A DNA stretch of 64,000 nucleotides, from NCBI RefSeq assembly GCF_003231285.1, contig NZ_QKNS01000004.1, positions 186,001 through 250,000 of the forward strand, read 5' to 3'. A program made the translations under genes and the position numbers. A model generated the notes under the pieces. That model was not told where the DNA came from and did not search any database. It saw only the letters and a list, made by a program, of their open reading frames with translations. Source of the DNA: Hymenobacter sediminis (GTDB taxonomy: Bacteria > Bacteroidota > Bacteroidia > Cytophagales > Hymenobacteraceae). This document shows, piece by piece, positions 35,559 to 44,922 of this stretch; the stretch's first letter is position 1, and the number at the start of each line of letters is the position of its first letter.

Positions 35559-36371
35559 TCACAGCCGTCCGTCCCAGACTTGGTAGGCGGCGGGAAGCTC
35601 TAGCACTGGGGGCTGCTCAAGGCCAGGGAACAGCCCGTACACCGCCGATCCGGAACCCGATAAGCTGGCGTAAGCCGCCCCGGCCGCGTACAGGGCGGCT
35701 TTGATTTCGCCCAGCACGGGATAATAGGGCGTCAGGGCCTCTTCAAAATCGTTGCTGACGGTAGTGCGCCAGGTTTCCAGCGGCTGAGCCAGCGCGGCGC
35801 GTAAGTCATGACGCGGAGTGCGGGGACTGATGCGTGAGTAAGCCTCGGCCGTGCTGATATGCAGGCCAGGGTAAATAACTTTGCAGGCGGTACCCGTCAG
35901 GTTGAGGCTGATGTCCTCGAAAACGTCGCCCTTTTCGTAGGCAAAAACCGGCTTATTCCGAATGAAAAAGGCGCAGTCGGAGCCCAGGCGGCGGGCATAG
36001 GCTTCGAGGGTTTCAGGGGGTAGGCCGAGGCGGAATAAGTCGTTGAGAGCCCGTAATGCGAAGGCAGCGTCGCCGGAGCCGCCGCCTAGTCCGGCCCCAA
36101 TAGGCACCACCTTATGCAGGTGCAGTTGTACCGGTGGCAGGTTAAAATCGGCCTTCAGCAACTCATACGCCCGCAGGCAGAGGTTGGTAGCCGGTTCGCC
36201 GGGGATGGGAATACCCGAAAGGTGCAATGATGTTTCGGCGGCGGGCAGCACCTCTAGGGCATCGGTCCAGGGCAGCGGCACAAACACCGATTCGAGGTTG
36301 CGGAAGCCATCGGGACGCTGGCTGGTGATGTAGAGGCCGAGGTTGAGCTTGGCGTTGGGGAAAACAAGCAT
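35559..36371 (-). CDS. ispE: 4-(cytidine 5'-diphospho)-2-C-methyl-D-erythritol kinase
   Basis: A 270-residue GHMP kinase of the MEP isoprenoid pathway. Motifs are PNAKLNLGLYI (substrate-binding N-terminus), the ATP-binding GAGLGGGSGDAAFALRAL (about 95-112) and the third GHMP motif ASLSGSGSAVYGLF near the C-terminus. Length is typical. It is a single gene, divergent from the sugar-transferase cluster. Confidence 0.96.
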   Translation of the reverse strand: MLVFPNAKLNLGLYITSQRPDGFRNLESVFVPLPWTDALEVLPAAETSLHLSGIPIPGEPATNLCLRAYELLKADFNLPPVQLHLHKVVPIGAGLGGGSGDAAFALRALNDLFRLGLPPETLEAYARRLGSDCAFFIRNKPVFAYEKGDVFEDISLNLTGTACKVIYPGLHISTAEAYSRISPRTPRHDLRAALAQPLETWRTTVSNDFEEALTPYYPVLGEIKAALYAAGAAYASLSGSGSAVYGLFPGLEQPPVLELPAAYQVWDGRL

Positions 36372-36440
36372 ACGATGCGCGGAATGAGGTGCAAGCTAAG
36401 CTACCAGCCGTCGAAGTCAAACGTGCCGGGTATTTCCTCC

Positions 36441-36448
36441 TATTTTTG
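36441..36448 (+). promoter_or_regulatory. Candidate -7 element for the pgl-like cluster (TATTTTTG)
   Basis: TAnnTTTG match ending 5 bases before ATG 36454. Transcription would start at the ATG itself, suggesting a leaderless mRNA. Confidence 0.5.
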
Positions 36449-36453
36449 ACGCC

Positions 36454-37113
36454 ATGAGCGCCCCCGCATCTTCTTGGTACGCGCGTCGCGGAAAGCGGCT
36501 GCTGGATGTGGCGCTAGCAGCTCCTTTGCTCCTTCTGGCCGTTCCGCTGCTCCTACCCCTGGCGGCAGCCTTAGCTGTTCAGAATAACGGCGCTTGGCTG
36601 TTCCGGCAGCGGCGGCCAGGGCTGCACGGCCGGCTGTTCACGTTCTACAAGCTCCAGACCATGACCTCCCAGCGCGATGCCCACGGCCAGCTTCTGCCCG
36701 ATGCCGACCGCCTACCCCGCCTGGGCCGCTGGGTCCGCGCTACTTCCCTCGATGAGCTCCCTCAGCTCTGGAATGTGCTGCGCGGCGACATCAGCCTGGT
36801 AGGGCCCCGGCCGCTGCTGGAGCAATATTTGCCGCTGTACTCCCCTGAGCAGGCTCGCCGCCACAACGTGCGCCCGGGCATTACGGGCTGGGCACAAGTA
36901 AATGGCCGCAATGCCATCAGCTGGGAGCAGAAATTCATTCTCGATGTGTGGTACGTCGATCATCAGTCGTTTAAACTAGATCTGCGGATTCTTGCGCTTA
37001 CCATTGAGCGGGTCCTGGGCTCTCACGATATTTCTACCCCTGGCCAGGCTACCACTACCGCCTTTACCGGCACATCGCCCGCACCCTCTGATCAATCCCC
37101 ACCCCTTGCATGA
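36454..37113 (+). CDS. PglC-like phosphosugar transferase
   Basis: A 219-residue monotopic phosphoglycosyl transferase that moves a phosphosugar from UDP-sugar to undecaprenyl phosphate and so starts a glycan. One N-terminal hydrophobic hairpin (about 18-42) precedes the catalytic part with FTFYKLQTM, the Asp-Glu dyad in TSLDELPQLWNVLRGD, LVGPRPLLEQYLP and RPGITGWAQVNGRN. The size and the D/E neighbours fit PglC-type small enzymes. It overlaps the acetyltransferase by 4 bases (ATGA). The sugar is inferred from the neighbours to be a diacetamido-trideoxyhexose. Confidence 0.88.
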   Translation: MSAPASSWYARRGKRLLDVALAAPLLLLAVPLLLPLAAALAVQNNGAWLFRQRRPGLHGRLFTFYKLQTMTSQRDAHGQLLPDADRLPRLGRWVRATSLDELPQLWNVLRGDISLVGPRPLLEQYLPLYSPEQARRHNVRPGITGWAQVNGRNAISWEQKFILDVWYVDHQSFKLDLRILALTIERVLGSHDISTPGQATTTAFTGTSPAPSDQSPPLA

Positions 37114-37805
37114 GCTACGCCCCTGTCCTGCCCGATCCGGTCCTCGCCCCGCTTCCCCTATTAGTTATTGTGGGAGCCGGCGGGTTGGGCCGCGAGGTAC
37201 TGATACTGGCCCGGCAAATCAACGAAGCCTCTCCCACCTGGGGAATAGCCGGTTTCTATGATGACCGAGCTCCTGCATCCTCTACTATTCATGGCCTCCC
37301 CTACCTAGGAACCATTGACGACCTGAAGGCCCAACCCGAGCCCCGGCACGTAGCTGTAGCGGTGGGCAATAGCCACAGTCGGGCCGCTATTGTGGAGCGC
37401 CTGAAGGCTCCGCACATCACGTTTGCCGTGCTGGTGCACCCGGGCGTAGCGCTGGCTGCCTACCAGCAGATACAGGTTGGCGAGGGCAGTATTATCTGCC
37501 AGGGCTGCATTCTCACTTGTGACATTACCCTAGGCCGTCACGTGCTGCTGAACTTGGGCTGTACCATCGGCCACGATGCCGTGCTGGAGGATTTCTGTTC
37601 CCTGATGCCTCACGCCAATGTAGGCGGCGAGGCCTACCTCGAAGCCGGTGCGTACCTCGGCACGAATGCTACCGTCATCAATCAGGTACGGGTGGGTACT
37701 TACGCTATTCTGGGAGCAGGGGCCGTGGCCGTCCGTTCGTTACCGGCCCACTGCACGGCCGTAGGGGTACCGGCTCAGGTGCTTAAAATAAGAAGCGGAC
37801 AGTAA
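37110..37805 (+). CDS. PglD/NeuD-like sugar O/N-acetyltransferase
   Basis: A 231-residue left-handed beta-helix acetyltransferase. An N-terminal Rossmann-like part (VIVGAGGLGREVL, about 18-30) comes before hexapeptide repeats (about 115-215). The conserved catalytic His is in CTIGHDAVLEDF, and the closing VGVPAQVLK is typical. PglD acetylates UDP-4-amino-4,6-dideoxy-GlcNAc using acetyl-CoA. It is coupled to the upstream transferase by a 4-base overlap and lies 93 bases before the aminotransferase. Confidence 0.87.
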   Translation: MSYAPVLPDPVLAPLPLLVIVGAGGLGREVLILARQINEASPTWGIAGFYDDRAPASSTIHGLPYLGTIDDLKAQPEPRHVAVAVGNSHSRAAIVERLKAPHITFAVLVHPGVALAAYQQIQVGEGSIICQGCILTCDITLGRHVLLNLGCTIGHDAVLEDFCSLMPHANVGGEAYLEAGAYLGTNATVINQVRVGTYAILGAGAVAVRSLPAHCTAVGVPAQVLKIRSGQ

Positions 37806-37898
37806 GCGCGGGTACCGCAAATTTATCCGTTCTTTCCAACGGCTACCTGCTTGTTGCCCTAGCTTCCGCCCGTTTTTCGCTCTTCATTTCGCTTACCC

Positions 37899-39050
37899 AT
37901 GCGCAGCCAGGACTACGACCGACTGTACCTCTCCCCACCCCACCTCGGCCGTCACGAGCTCAACTACCTTCACAAAGCTATTGAAGACAACTGGGTGGCG
38001 CCGGCCGGCCCGAACCTGGATGGCTTTGAGCGCGACATTTGTGAGTTTACCGGAGCCCAGCATTGCGTAGCCCTGACTTCTGGTACGGCCGCCATTCACC
38101 TGGGCCTACGGCTGCTGGGCGTAGGTCCCGGCGACGAAGTTCTGTGTCCGTCGTTCACCTTTGTAGCTACAGCCAACCCCATTCTGTACTTGGGTGCTAC
38201 CCCCGTTTTCATCGACAGCGAAGCCGAAACCTGGAACATATGCCCCGAGCGCCTACGCGAGGCTTTGGAGGAGCGGCAGCGCCAGGGTCGTCGGCCCAAA
38301 GCGCTTATTCTGGTTCACCTTTATGGGATGCCGGCGCGCCTACGCGAGGTTCTGGCTGTAGCGGCCGAATTTGGAGTGCCTGTTCTGGAAGATGCCGCCG
38401 AGGCTCTGGGAGCACGCTACGAAGGCCAGCCTTTGGGCACCTTCGGCGAGGTAGGCCTTTTCTCCTTCAATGGCAACAAAATCCTGACCACCAGCGGTGG
38501 CGGCGCCATTGTCACCAATAATGCTGCTTGGGCGCAAAAAGCTCGATTTTGGGCCACCCAGGCAAAGGATGACGCTCCCTATTATCAGCACTCGGAGCTA
38601 GGCTATAACTACCGTTTGAGCAATCTGCTAGCCGGTATTGGTCGGGGCCAAATGGAATTGCTGGAAGACCGCGTAAAAAAGCGTCGCGAGATTTTTGCGT
38701 GGTATACCAAATATCTCGCCCACCTACCCGGCGTTACGCTCGGCCCTACTGAACCCACCGGTGGCCGCTCCAACCGCTGGCTTACCTGCCTGCTGCTTAA
38801 CCCCGCCGAAACCACCATTAGCCCGGAGCAACTCCGCCAGCACCTGGAAACCCGCAATATTGAAAGTCGGCCGCTGTGGAAGCCGCTGCACCTGCAGCCG
38901 CTCTTCGCTACTACCCCCTGTTTTGGCGGCAACATCTGCGAGGAATTATTTAACCAGGGTCTATGCCTTCCTTCAGGCTCAGCCATGACGGAAGCCGATT
39001 TACGGCGGGTCACCGATACCATCCAAGACGCGCTGCGGAACGGCAATTAA
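37899..39050 (+). CDS. PglE-like DegT/DnrJ sugar aminotransferase
   Basis: A 383-residue PLP enzyme that aminates a UDP-4-keto-6-deoxy sugar at C4. The opening DRLYLSPPHLGRHELNYLHKAI, the binding GTAAIHLGLRLLGV, the Asp of VLEDAAEALGA and the internal-aldimine Lys in SFNGNKILTTSGGG are visible. Together with PglC- and PglD-like neighbours it gives the order transferase-acetyltransferase-aminotransferase. The 4,6-dehydratase (PglF) needed first is not in the window. Assignment to bacillosamine and not another 4-amino sugar is inference. Confidence 0.9.
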   Translation: MRSQDYDRLYLSPPHLGRHELNYLHKAIEDNWVAPAGPNLDGFERDICEFTGAQHCVALTSGTAAIHLGLRLLGVGPGDEVLCPSFTFVATANPILYLGATPVFIDSEAETWNICPERLREALEERQRQGRRPKALILVHLYGMPARLREVLAVAAEFGVPVLEDAAEALGARYEGQPLGTFGEVGLFSFNGNKILTTSGGGAIVTNNAAWAQKARFWATQAKDDAPYYQHSELGYNYRLSNLLAGIGRGQMELLEDRVKKRREIFAWYTKYLAHLPGVTLGPTEPTGGRSNRWLTCLLLNPAETTISPEQLRQHLETRNIESRPLWKPLHLQPLFATTPCFGGNICEELFNQGLCLPSGSAMTEADLRRVTDTIQDALRNGN

Positions 39051-39276
39051 GTATATTTCCTCCTGGTGTAGTATATAAAGTTCATTACAGAGTATATAAC
39101 GTACAAAACAAAAGGCGGGCAGCACAAGGTTTGTTGCGTTGGTAAACGTATTTTTTCCCTTGACCTGCCTTCAGCGCCTCCAAAAGGCATTCTTGATTGA
39201 GACGGCAGAAAACTGACACCATACCAATAGTTTTAACCTTTGTAGGGGGTAGGCAGCAGGCGTTTATATGCACGAG

Positions 39277-40398
39277 TTATTGCAATGCCTGCTCGAGGTC
39301 AGCTAATAATTCCTCAACTGGTTCAATACCTATGGATAGCCGAACCAGCCCAGTACTGATTCCAAGCTCTGCCTGCTGCTCCCCGGCAAGGTAGCGATGC
39401 GAAGTTGCCAACGGGTAAGACAAGGAGGAATCGACCCCGGCCAGCGATGGAGCGAATGGGAACCGCTGACTCCGGCGCATAAACTGGTTTACTACCTCCT
39501 CATCATCAGCCAGCAGTATCGACATCATTCCGCCGAACAAACCGCCTCCCTGCTCCTGTGCCAACGCGTGCTGCGGATGATCGGGCAGACCAGGATAGTA
39601 TACAGCTCGCACGGCGGGCTGTGCGCTCAGAAACTTGGCTACCGCCAGCGCGTTGTGGCTGTGCTCGCGCACCCGCAGACGCAGCGTTTTAAGACCTCGC
39701 ACAGCCAGCCAGCTTTCCATAGGGCTAAGAGTTAGTCCATAGAGCACCCCAATCTGCTTCAACCGCGCAGCAGTTTCTTCCTCCTTAGCTACTACTACCC
39801 CCGCCGTTACATCCGAGTGGCCGGCAATGTATTTCGTCACGCTGTGCAGCACAATATCTGCTCCCAGCGTCAACGGGCGCGTCAGAACCGGGGTGGCGAA
39901 TGTGTTATCAACCACCAGTTTCAGCCCATGCCGATGACATTCGGTTGCCAGACGACCCAAGTCCGCGACCCGCAGCAAGGGGTTGCTCATAGTTTCAGCC
40001 AGTAGTACTCGGGTAGTAGGCCGCACGAATTGGCCTACCTCATACAGCTGCTCGAAAGGTATATACGTGACCGTAATGCCCAGCCGGCTCAACTCCTGAT
40101 TCAGTAACGAAGATGAACCGCCGTAGATGTCCGCCGCGCACAGCACATGGTCGCCGGTCTGGCAGCACGCCAGCAGTGCAGCGAAAATGGCCGCCATTCC
40201 CGAGCCCGTTGCCACTGCCCCAGCTCCACTTTCCAGCGTATTTACGGCCTCCGCTAACTCATCAGAATTAGGATTGCCATTGCGCGAATAGAGGTAGCGG
40301 CTCCCTGGTTCTCCGAAATACTGCTCTACTTCATTCAGATCTTCAAACTTGAAAACGGAAGTCTGATAGATCGGGGTGATTTTGGGATGGATGTGCAT
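39277..40398 (-). CDS. Cys/Met metabolism PLP enzyme (cystathionine gamma-synthase/lyase type)
   Basis: A 373-residue trans-sulfuration family enzyme. Tyr/Arg phosphate-binding near RYLYSRNGNP, GSGMAAIFAALLA, the Asp of VVDNTFATPVLTRPL and the PLP-Lys in LHSVTKYIAGHSDVTAG are visible, as is the C-terminal RLSIGIEPVEELLADLEQAL. Sequence alone does not separate gamma-synthase, gamma-lyase or O-acetylhomoserine enzymes. It is a single gene with no sulfur-metabolism neighbours. Confidence 0.9.
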   Translation of the reverse strand: MHIHPKITPIYQTSVFKFEDLNEVEQYFGEPGSRYLYSRNGNPNSDELAEAVNTLESGAGAVATGSGMAAIFAALLACCQTGDHVLCAADIYGGSSSLLNQELSRLGITVTYIPFEQLYEVGQFVRPTTRVLLAETMSNPLLRVADLGRLATECHRHGLKLVVDNTFATPVLTRPLTLGADIVLHSVTKYIAGHSDVTAGVVVAKEEETAARLKQIGVLYGLTLSPMESWLAVRGLKTLRLRVREHSHNALAVAKFLSAQPAVRAVYYPGLPDHPQHALAQEQGGGLFGGMMSILLADDEEVVNQFMRRSQRFPFAPSLAGVDSSLSYPLATSHRYLAGEQQAELGISTGLVRLSIGIEPVEELLADLEQALQ

Positions 40399-40461
40399 GG
40401 GCGGAAAATGAGGGAAGGCAGCAAAACAAAGGCAAATTACGGCGGTAGCTGTAACCTGGTA

Positions 40462-41346
40462 CTATTTCATTTTGCGTACCTCCTTCCCTAGGTCAGCAGC
40501 AACAGGGCGTCCGGCAGGTAGCTTTTGTAAAGATGCCAGAAACTGTTGGGCCTCCACCTTGCGATTCAGGCTAATGCTAAGTCGGATGAGGTTTGCTAAC
40601 GTTTGCCAGTCGTTTGGGCGGCGGCTATTAGCCTGCTGAAATAAATCGTAAGCTTTATCAGGCTGCTGCCGCAAGGTATAGTACATGCCAAGGTTGAAGG
40701 GGCCGAGTGAACTTTCGGGGTAGTACTGGGTAATGAGTTCTGCCAGTTGCCGGGCTACTTCCGCATCTTCAGGCGTATCAGCCTGCCAATAGGGTAGCAT
40801 GTATTCCTCCAAACTTTCAGGGAGAAATACGGCTTCTGGTGTAGGTAGGGCTTTGCCTTCGCTCCAGCGCCAAGGCTTACCGCTAGCTTTATGATCAGCC
40901 AAGGCGGTTTTAAGCACTTTCATTTCCTCGTCAGGGTCGTGGGTCATTTCGTACGTCTTGGCTAGGCCAAACCGCATATCCAGACGCTCTGGCGCCAGCT
41001 TAATACCCTCACGTAGGGTAGTACGGGCAGCTTCGAGCAGTTGTGGCTCATAGCCTTCATTAACAGAGCCTGCCACCTTCCCATCTTTTTGCTGGAAAGC
41101 TACTCCCCGTCCCGCAGGTTGCGCTGCACTCACTACCACCCGGTATGATTTCCGCAGCAGATAATTAAACCGAGCCACATACAAATCAGGATTCTGAGGT
41201 TCCTTTTGTTGCCAAGCAGCCAGTATTTTGCTCACCTTAGCTGTGTCTTGGGTTTGCATGGCCCGCCGGTAATCAATCTGAAATGTCTGGGCAGACATTG
41301 AAGTGGCAGCCAGCAACAGGCCAGCCGTAATAAGAGGGAAACGCAT
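40462..41346 (-). CDS. Secreted TPR-repeat protein
   Basis: A 294-residue protein with a signal peptide (1-19, ending MSAQT). Helical pairs of TPR type are clearest near 118-150 and 210-265 (SLGPFNLGMYYTLRQQPDKAYDLFQQANSRRPNDW, read in part). It probably acts in the periplasm in a protein-protein role. No close family recognised. It precedes atpC-side DNA but points away, and is convergent with nothing. Confidence 0.7.
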   Translation of the reverse strand: MRFPLITAGLLLAATSMSAQTFQIDYRRAMQTQDTAKVSKILAAWQQKEPQNPDLYVARFNYLLRKSYRVVVSAAQPAGRGVAFQQKDGKVAGSVNEGYEPQLLEAARTTLREGIKLAPERLDMRFGLAKTYEMTHDPDEEMKVLKTALADHKASGKPWRWSEGKALPTPEAVFLPESLEEYMLPYWQADTPEDAEVARQLAELITQYYPESSLGPFNLGMYYTLRQQPDKAYDLFQQANSRRPNDWQTLANLIRLSISLNRKVEAQQFLASLQKLPAGRPVAADLGKEVRKMK

Positions 41347-41456
41347 AATAACTACTGTAATAAACTGAGCTGCAAGCTACACCAGTTGCAGCATTTATGT
41401 CTGCTTTACCCCTTTCCACTTTCAACTCGTCACTTCTTATCTGATGACCTATGCAA

Positions 41457-41490
41457 AAAGCCCCATGTCTGCTCTCAGACATGGGGCTTT
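41457..41490 (-). terminator. Terminator of atpDC
   Basis: Perfect 15-bp arms AAAGCCCCATGTCTG and complement, 4-base loop, T run on the minus strand; 24 bases after the atpC stop. Confidence 0.9.
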
Positions 41491-41513
41491 GAAATAGATA
41501 AGCGGTTGGCAAG

Positions 41514-41753
41514 TTACGCCGAAGCGCCTTCAGCCAAAACAATAACGTTGTTGCGGAGAACTTCTACTACCCCGCCTTCAATGCGGAAGCTGGTGGCACC
41601 ACCGTTCAGCACGATGTCGCCGGCTTGCAGCGCCGAAATCAGCGGAGCGTGGTTGTTGAGAACCTCAAACAGGCCATCAGCACCCGGAAACCGAGCCGAT
41701 GTAACCTCGCCTTCAAACACCTTGCGGTCGGGCGTGATGATTTCCAGATGCAT
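41514..41753 (-). CDS. atpC: ATP synthase F1 epsilon subunit, short form
   Basis: A 79-residue protein comprising only the N-terminal beta-sandwich (MHLEIITPDRKVFEGEV, then GLFEVLNNHAPLIS and GGVVEVLRNNVIVLAE). The C-terminal helical hairpin that inhibits ATP hydrolysis in E. coli-type epsilon (about 135-140 residues) is absent. Short epsilons are usual in Bacteroidetes. It follows atpD after 93 bases filled with heptamer arrays. Confidence 0.93.
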   Translation of the reverse strand: MHLEIITPDRKVFEGEVTSARFPGADGLFEVLNNHAPLISALQAGDIVLNGGATSFRIEGGVVEVLRNNVIVLAEGASA

Positions 41754-41761
41754 AGTCTTTT

Positions 41762-41845
41762 CAGTTGCCAGTTGTCAGTTACCAGTTGTCAGCAAGTAGT
41801 TCAGAGAAGAACCGGCAACTGACAACTGGCAACTGGTAACTGATA
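41762..41845. repeat. Facing heptamer arrays between atpD and atpC
   Basis: Left array 41762-41792: CAGTTGC, CAGTTGT, CAGTTAC, CAGTTGT, CAG. Right array 41815-41845 is inverted with the same unit (reverse complement contains CAGTTGCCAGTTGTCAGTT, a 19-base exact match to the left). The pair fills the spacer almost completely. Confidence 0.85.
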
Positions 41846-41846
41846 A

Positions 41847-43358
<1,512 letters not shown>

Positions 43359-43392
43359 TTATATAAGGGGATGGGTGCAACGTTTCAGGACG

Positions 43393-43423
43393 CAAAAGTA
43401 CGGCTTAATCCCGGCATTGCCAA
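43393..43423 (-). promoter_or_regulatory. atpD promoter (Bacteroidetes type)
   Basis: On the minus strand: TTG, a 20-base spacer, TACTTTTG. The predicted leader is about 35 bases. Confidence 0.65.
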
Positions 43424-43545
43424 GACCCCTCTAAAGCCTGCTCCGTCAACTTTTTTTTCAGCGCCTGAAGACCTGAAAATCAGCTCAAAAAGCCATGTTG
43501 TCGGGCTTTTTGGGGGTAGCCTGACGAAAAATTTTTACCCGGAAA

Positions 43546-43576
43546 TTTGCCTTGAATAAAAGCTGCCGTACATTTG
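43546..43576 (+). promoter_or_regulatory. tRNA-Gln promoter (Bacteroidetes type)
   Basis: TTTG at 43546-43549, a 19-base spacer, TACATTTG at 43569-43576. This is a full match to the -33/-7 consensus, about 42 bases before the tRNA. Confidence 0.8.
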
Positions 43577-43618
43577 CACAACCAAACGGCATACTTACAC
43601 CGGTAGCCGCCTGGAAAT

Positions 43619-43691
43619 TGTCCGATGGTGTAACTGGCAACACGCTTGATTTTGATTCAAGAAAGTCCAGGTTCGAGCCCTGGTCGGACAA
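43619..43691 (+). tRNA. tRNA-Gln (anticodon TTG)
   Basis: A full cloverleaf: acceptor TGTCCGA/TCGGACA, anticodon stem CTTGA/TCAAG around loop TTTTGAT, T-arm CCAGG-TTCGAGC-CCTGG, discriminator A. The 3' CCA is not encoded. It is followed by a strong terminator (43705-43757). No integrase or direct repeat of its 3' end is seen nearby. Confidence 0.95.
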
Positions 43692-43704
43692 CCGACAAAC
43701 CAAC

Positions 43705-43757
43705 GCGAAAGGCGCTGATTCTTCCTGCCCCGGAAGAGTCAGCGCCTTTCGCTTTTT
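43705..43757 (+). terminator. Terminator after tRNA-Gln
   Basis: Stem GCGAAAGGCGCTGA/TCAGCGCCTTTCGC extended by CTTCC/GGAAG, followed by five T. It ends 26 bases before the prs ATG, so read-through into prs would be limited. Confidence 0.88.
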
Positions 43758-43782
43758 ATTTCTCCCTCCACCTACCCCCTTC

Positions 43783-44712
43783 ATGTCACAGCAGGTAAAA
43801 ATTTTCGCGGGCAATGCCTCCCGCGAGCTGGGTGAACAGATTGCTGCCGCCTACGGCACCCAACTCGGCGACCTGAGCATTCAGCGCTTTGCCGATACTG
43901 AACTCGGTCCCAGCTTCAACGAAAGCATCCGGGGATGCGCCGTGTTCCTGATTCAGAGCACCAATCCTCCTGCCGAAAACCTCATGGAGCTGGCTCTGAT
44001 GGTGGACGCCGCCAAGCGTGCTTCTGCTTACAAGGTAAACATCGTAATGCCCTACATGGGTTACGCCCGCCAAGACCGTAAGGATAAGCCGCGCGTGAGC
44101 ATCGGGGCCAAGGTAGTAGCCAACATGATTCAAAGCGTGGGCGCCGACCGCATGATGACATGCGACCTGCACGCCGGCCAGATTCAGGGCTTCTTTGACA
44201 TTCCGGTAGATCATCTGGACGGCGCCACTGTCACAGCTCCTTATATAAAGTCGCTGAACCTGGACAACCTGATTTTCGCTTCGCCCGACGTTGGGGGGGT
44301 AGTACGCACTCGGGCCTTCGCCAAGAAGTTCGGTGCCGAAATCGTGGTCTGCGACAAGATGCGTCTGCGGGCCAATGAAATTGCCTCTATGCAGGTAATC
44401 GGCGACGTAACGGGCATGAACGTGGTGCTCGTGGATGACATTGTGGATACCGCCGGCACCATCTGCAAAGCCGCCGAACTACTGATGGAGCGCGGAGCTA
44501 AATCGGTGCGGGCTGTTATTACTCACGGCGTGCTCAGCGGCCCGGCTCACGAACGGATTCGCAACTCGGCGCTTGAAGAGTTAGTGATTACGGACACGCT
44601 GCCGTTGAAAGAGGAAAACCACAAAATCAAGGTTATTTCCGTGGCCAGCTTGTTTGCGCAAGCCATTCGCAACGTGGTAACGCACGAGTCAATCAGCTCG
44701 CTGTTTATCTAA
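43783..44712 (+). CDS. prs: Ribose-phosphate pyrophosphokinase
   Basis: A 309-residue enzyme making PRPP from ribose 5-phosphate and ATP for nucleotide, His, Trp and NAD synthesis. I start at ATG 43783 (MSQQVKIFAGNAS); the upstream frame runs through the tRNA. Motifs are MPYMGYARQDRKDKPRVSIGAK (read in part) and the PRPP loop VLVDDIVDTAGTICKAAELL. The order prs-rplY-pth is shared by many bacteria. A strong terminator follows. Confidence 0.96.
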   Translation: MSQQVKIFAGNASRELGEQIAAAYGTQLGDLSIQRFADTELGPSFNESIRGCAVFLIQSTNPPAENLMELALMVDAAKRASAYKVNIVMPYMGYARQDRKDKPRVSIGAKVVANMIQSVGADRMMTCDLHAGQIQGFFDIPVDHLDGATVTAPYIKSLNLDNLIFASPDVGGVVRTRAFAKKFGAEIVVCDKMRLRANEIASMQVIGDVTGMNVVLVDDIVDTAGTICKAAELLMERGAKSVRAVITHGVLSGPAHERIRNSALEELVITDTLPLKEENHKIKVISVASLFAQAIRNVVTHESISSLFI

Positions 44713-44742
44713 AACAGCAATAGTCTTTATTATTCATAGTAG

Positions 44743-44795
44743 AAGCGAAGGACCTCTACCGAATGTAACATCTTCGGTAGAGGTCCTTCGCTTTT
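44743..44795 (+). terminator. Terminator after prs
   Basis: Perfect 21-bp arms (AAGCGAAGGACCTCTACCGAA and complement) with a 9-base loop and T run. The GAAGGACCT core also appears in REP-like repeats of this genome type. Confidence 0.9.
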
Positions 44796-44860
44796 GCTCT
44801 AGATGACAAGCGGAGATGCGCTGTGCATCATTCAAGCTTTCAACTCCCAAACAATACACT

Positions 44861-44868
44861 TATCTTTG
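44861..44868 (+). promoter_or_regulatory. Candidate -7 element for rplY (TATCTTTG)
   Basis: TAnnTTTG match, with TTTC 20 bases upstream (44838-44841). The leader would be about 50 bases. Confidence 0.6.
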
Positions 44869-44922
44869 CGGCCCGTTTGCCTGCTGTGGGTAAGCGTTTT
44901 TATCTTCCAAAGAACACGTTTT

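Noticed and set aside
39226..39246. Promoter-like AACCTTTG on the plus strand
   Set aside because: The TA is one base too far, and no plus-strand gene follows.
41762..41845. CRISPR-like array
   Set aside because: Units are 7 bp with no spacers and no cas genes; it is a tandem array in inverted pairs.
43619..43757. Integration site at tRNA-Gln
   Set aside because: No integrase, no direct repeat of the tRNA 3' end and housekeeping genes on both sides.
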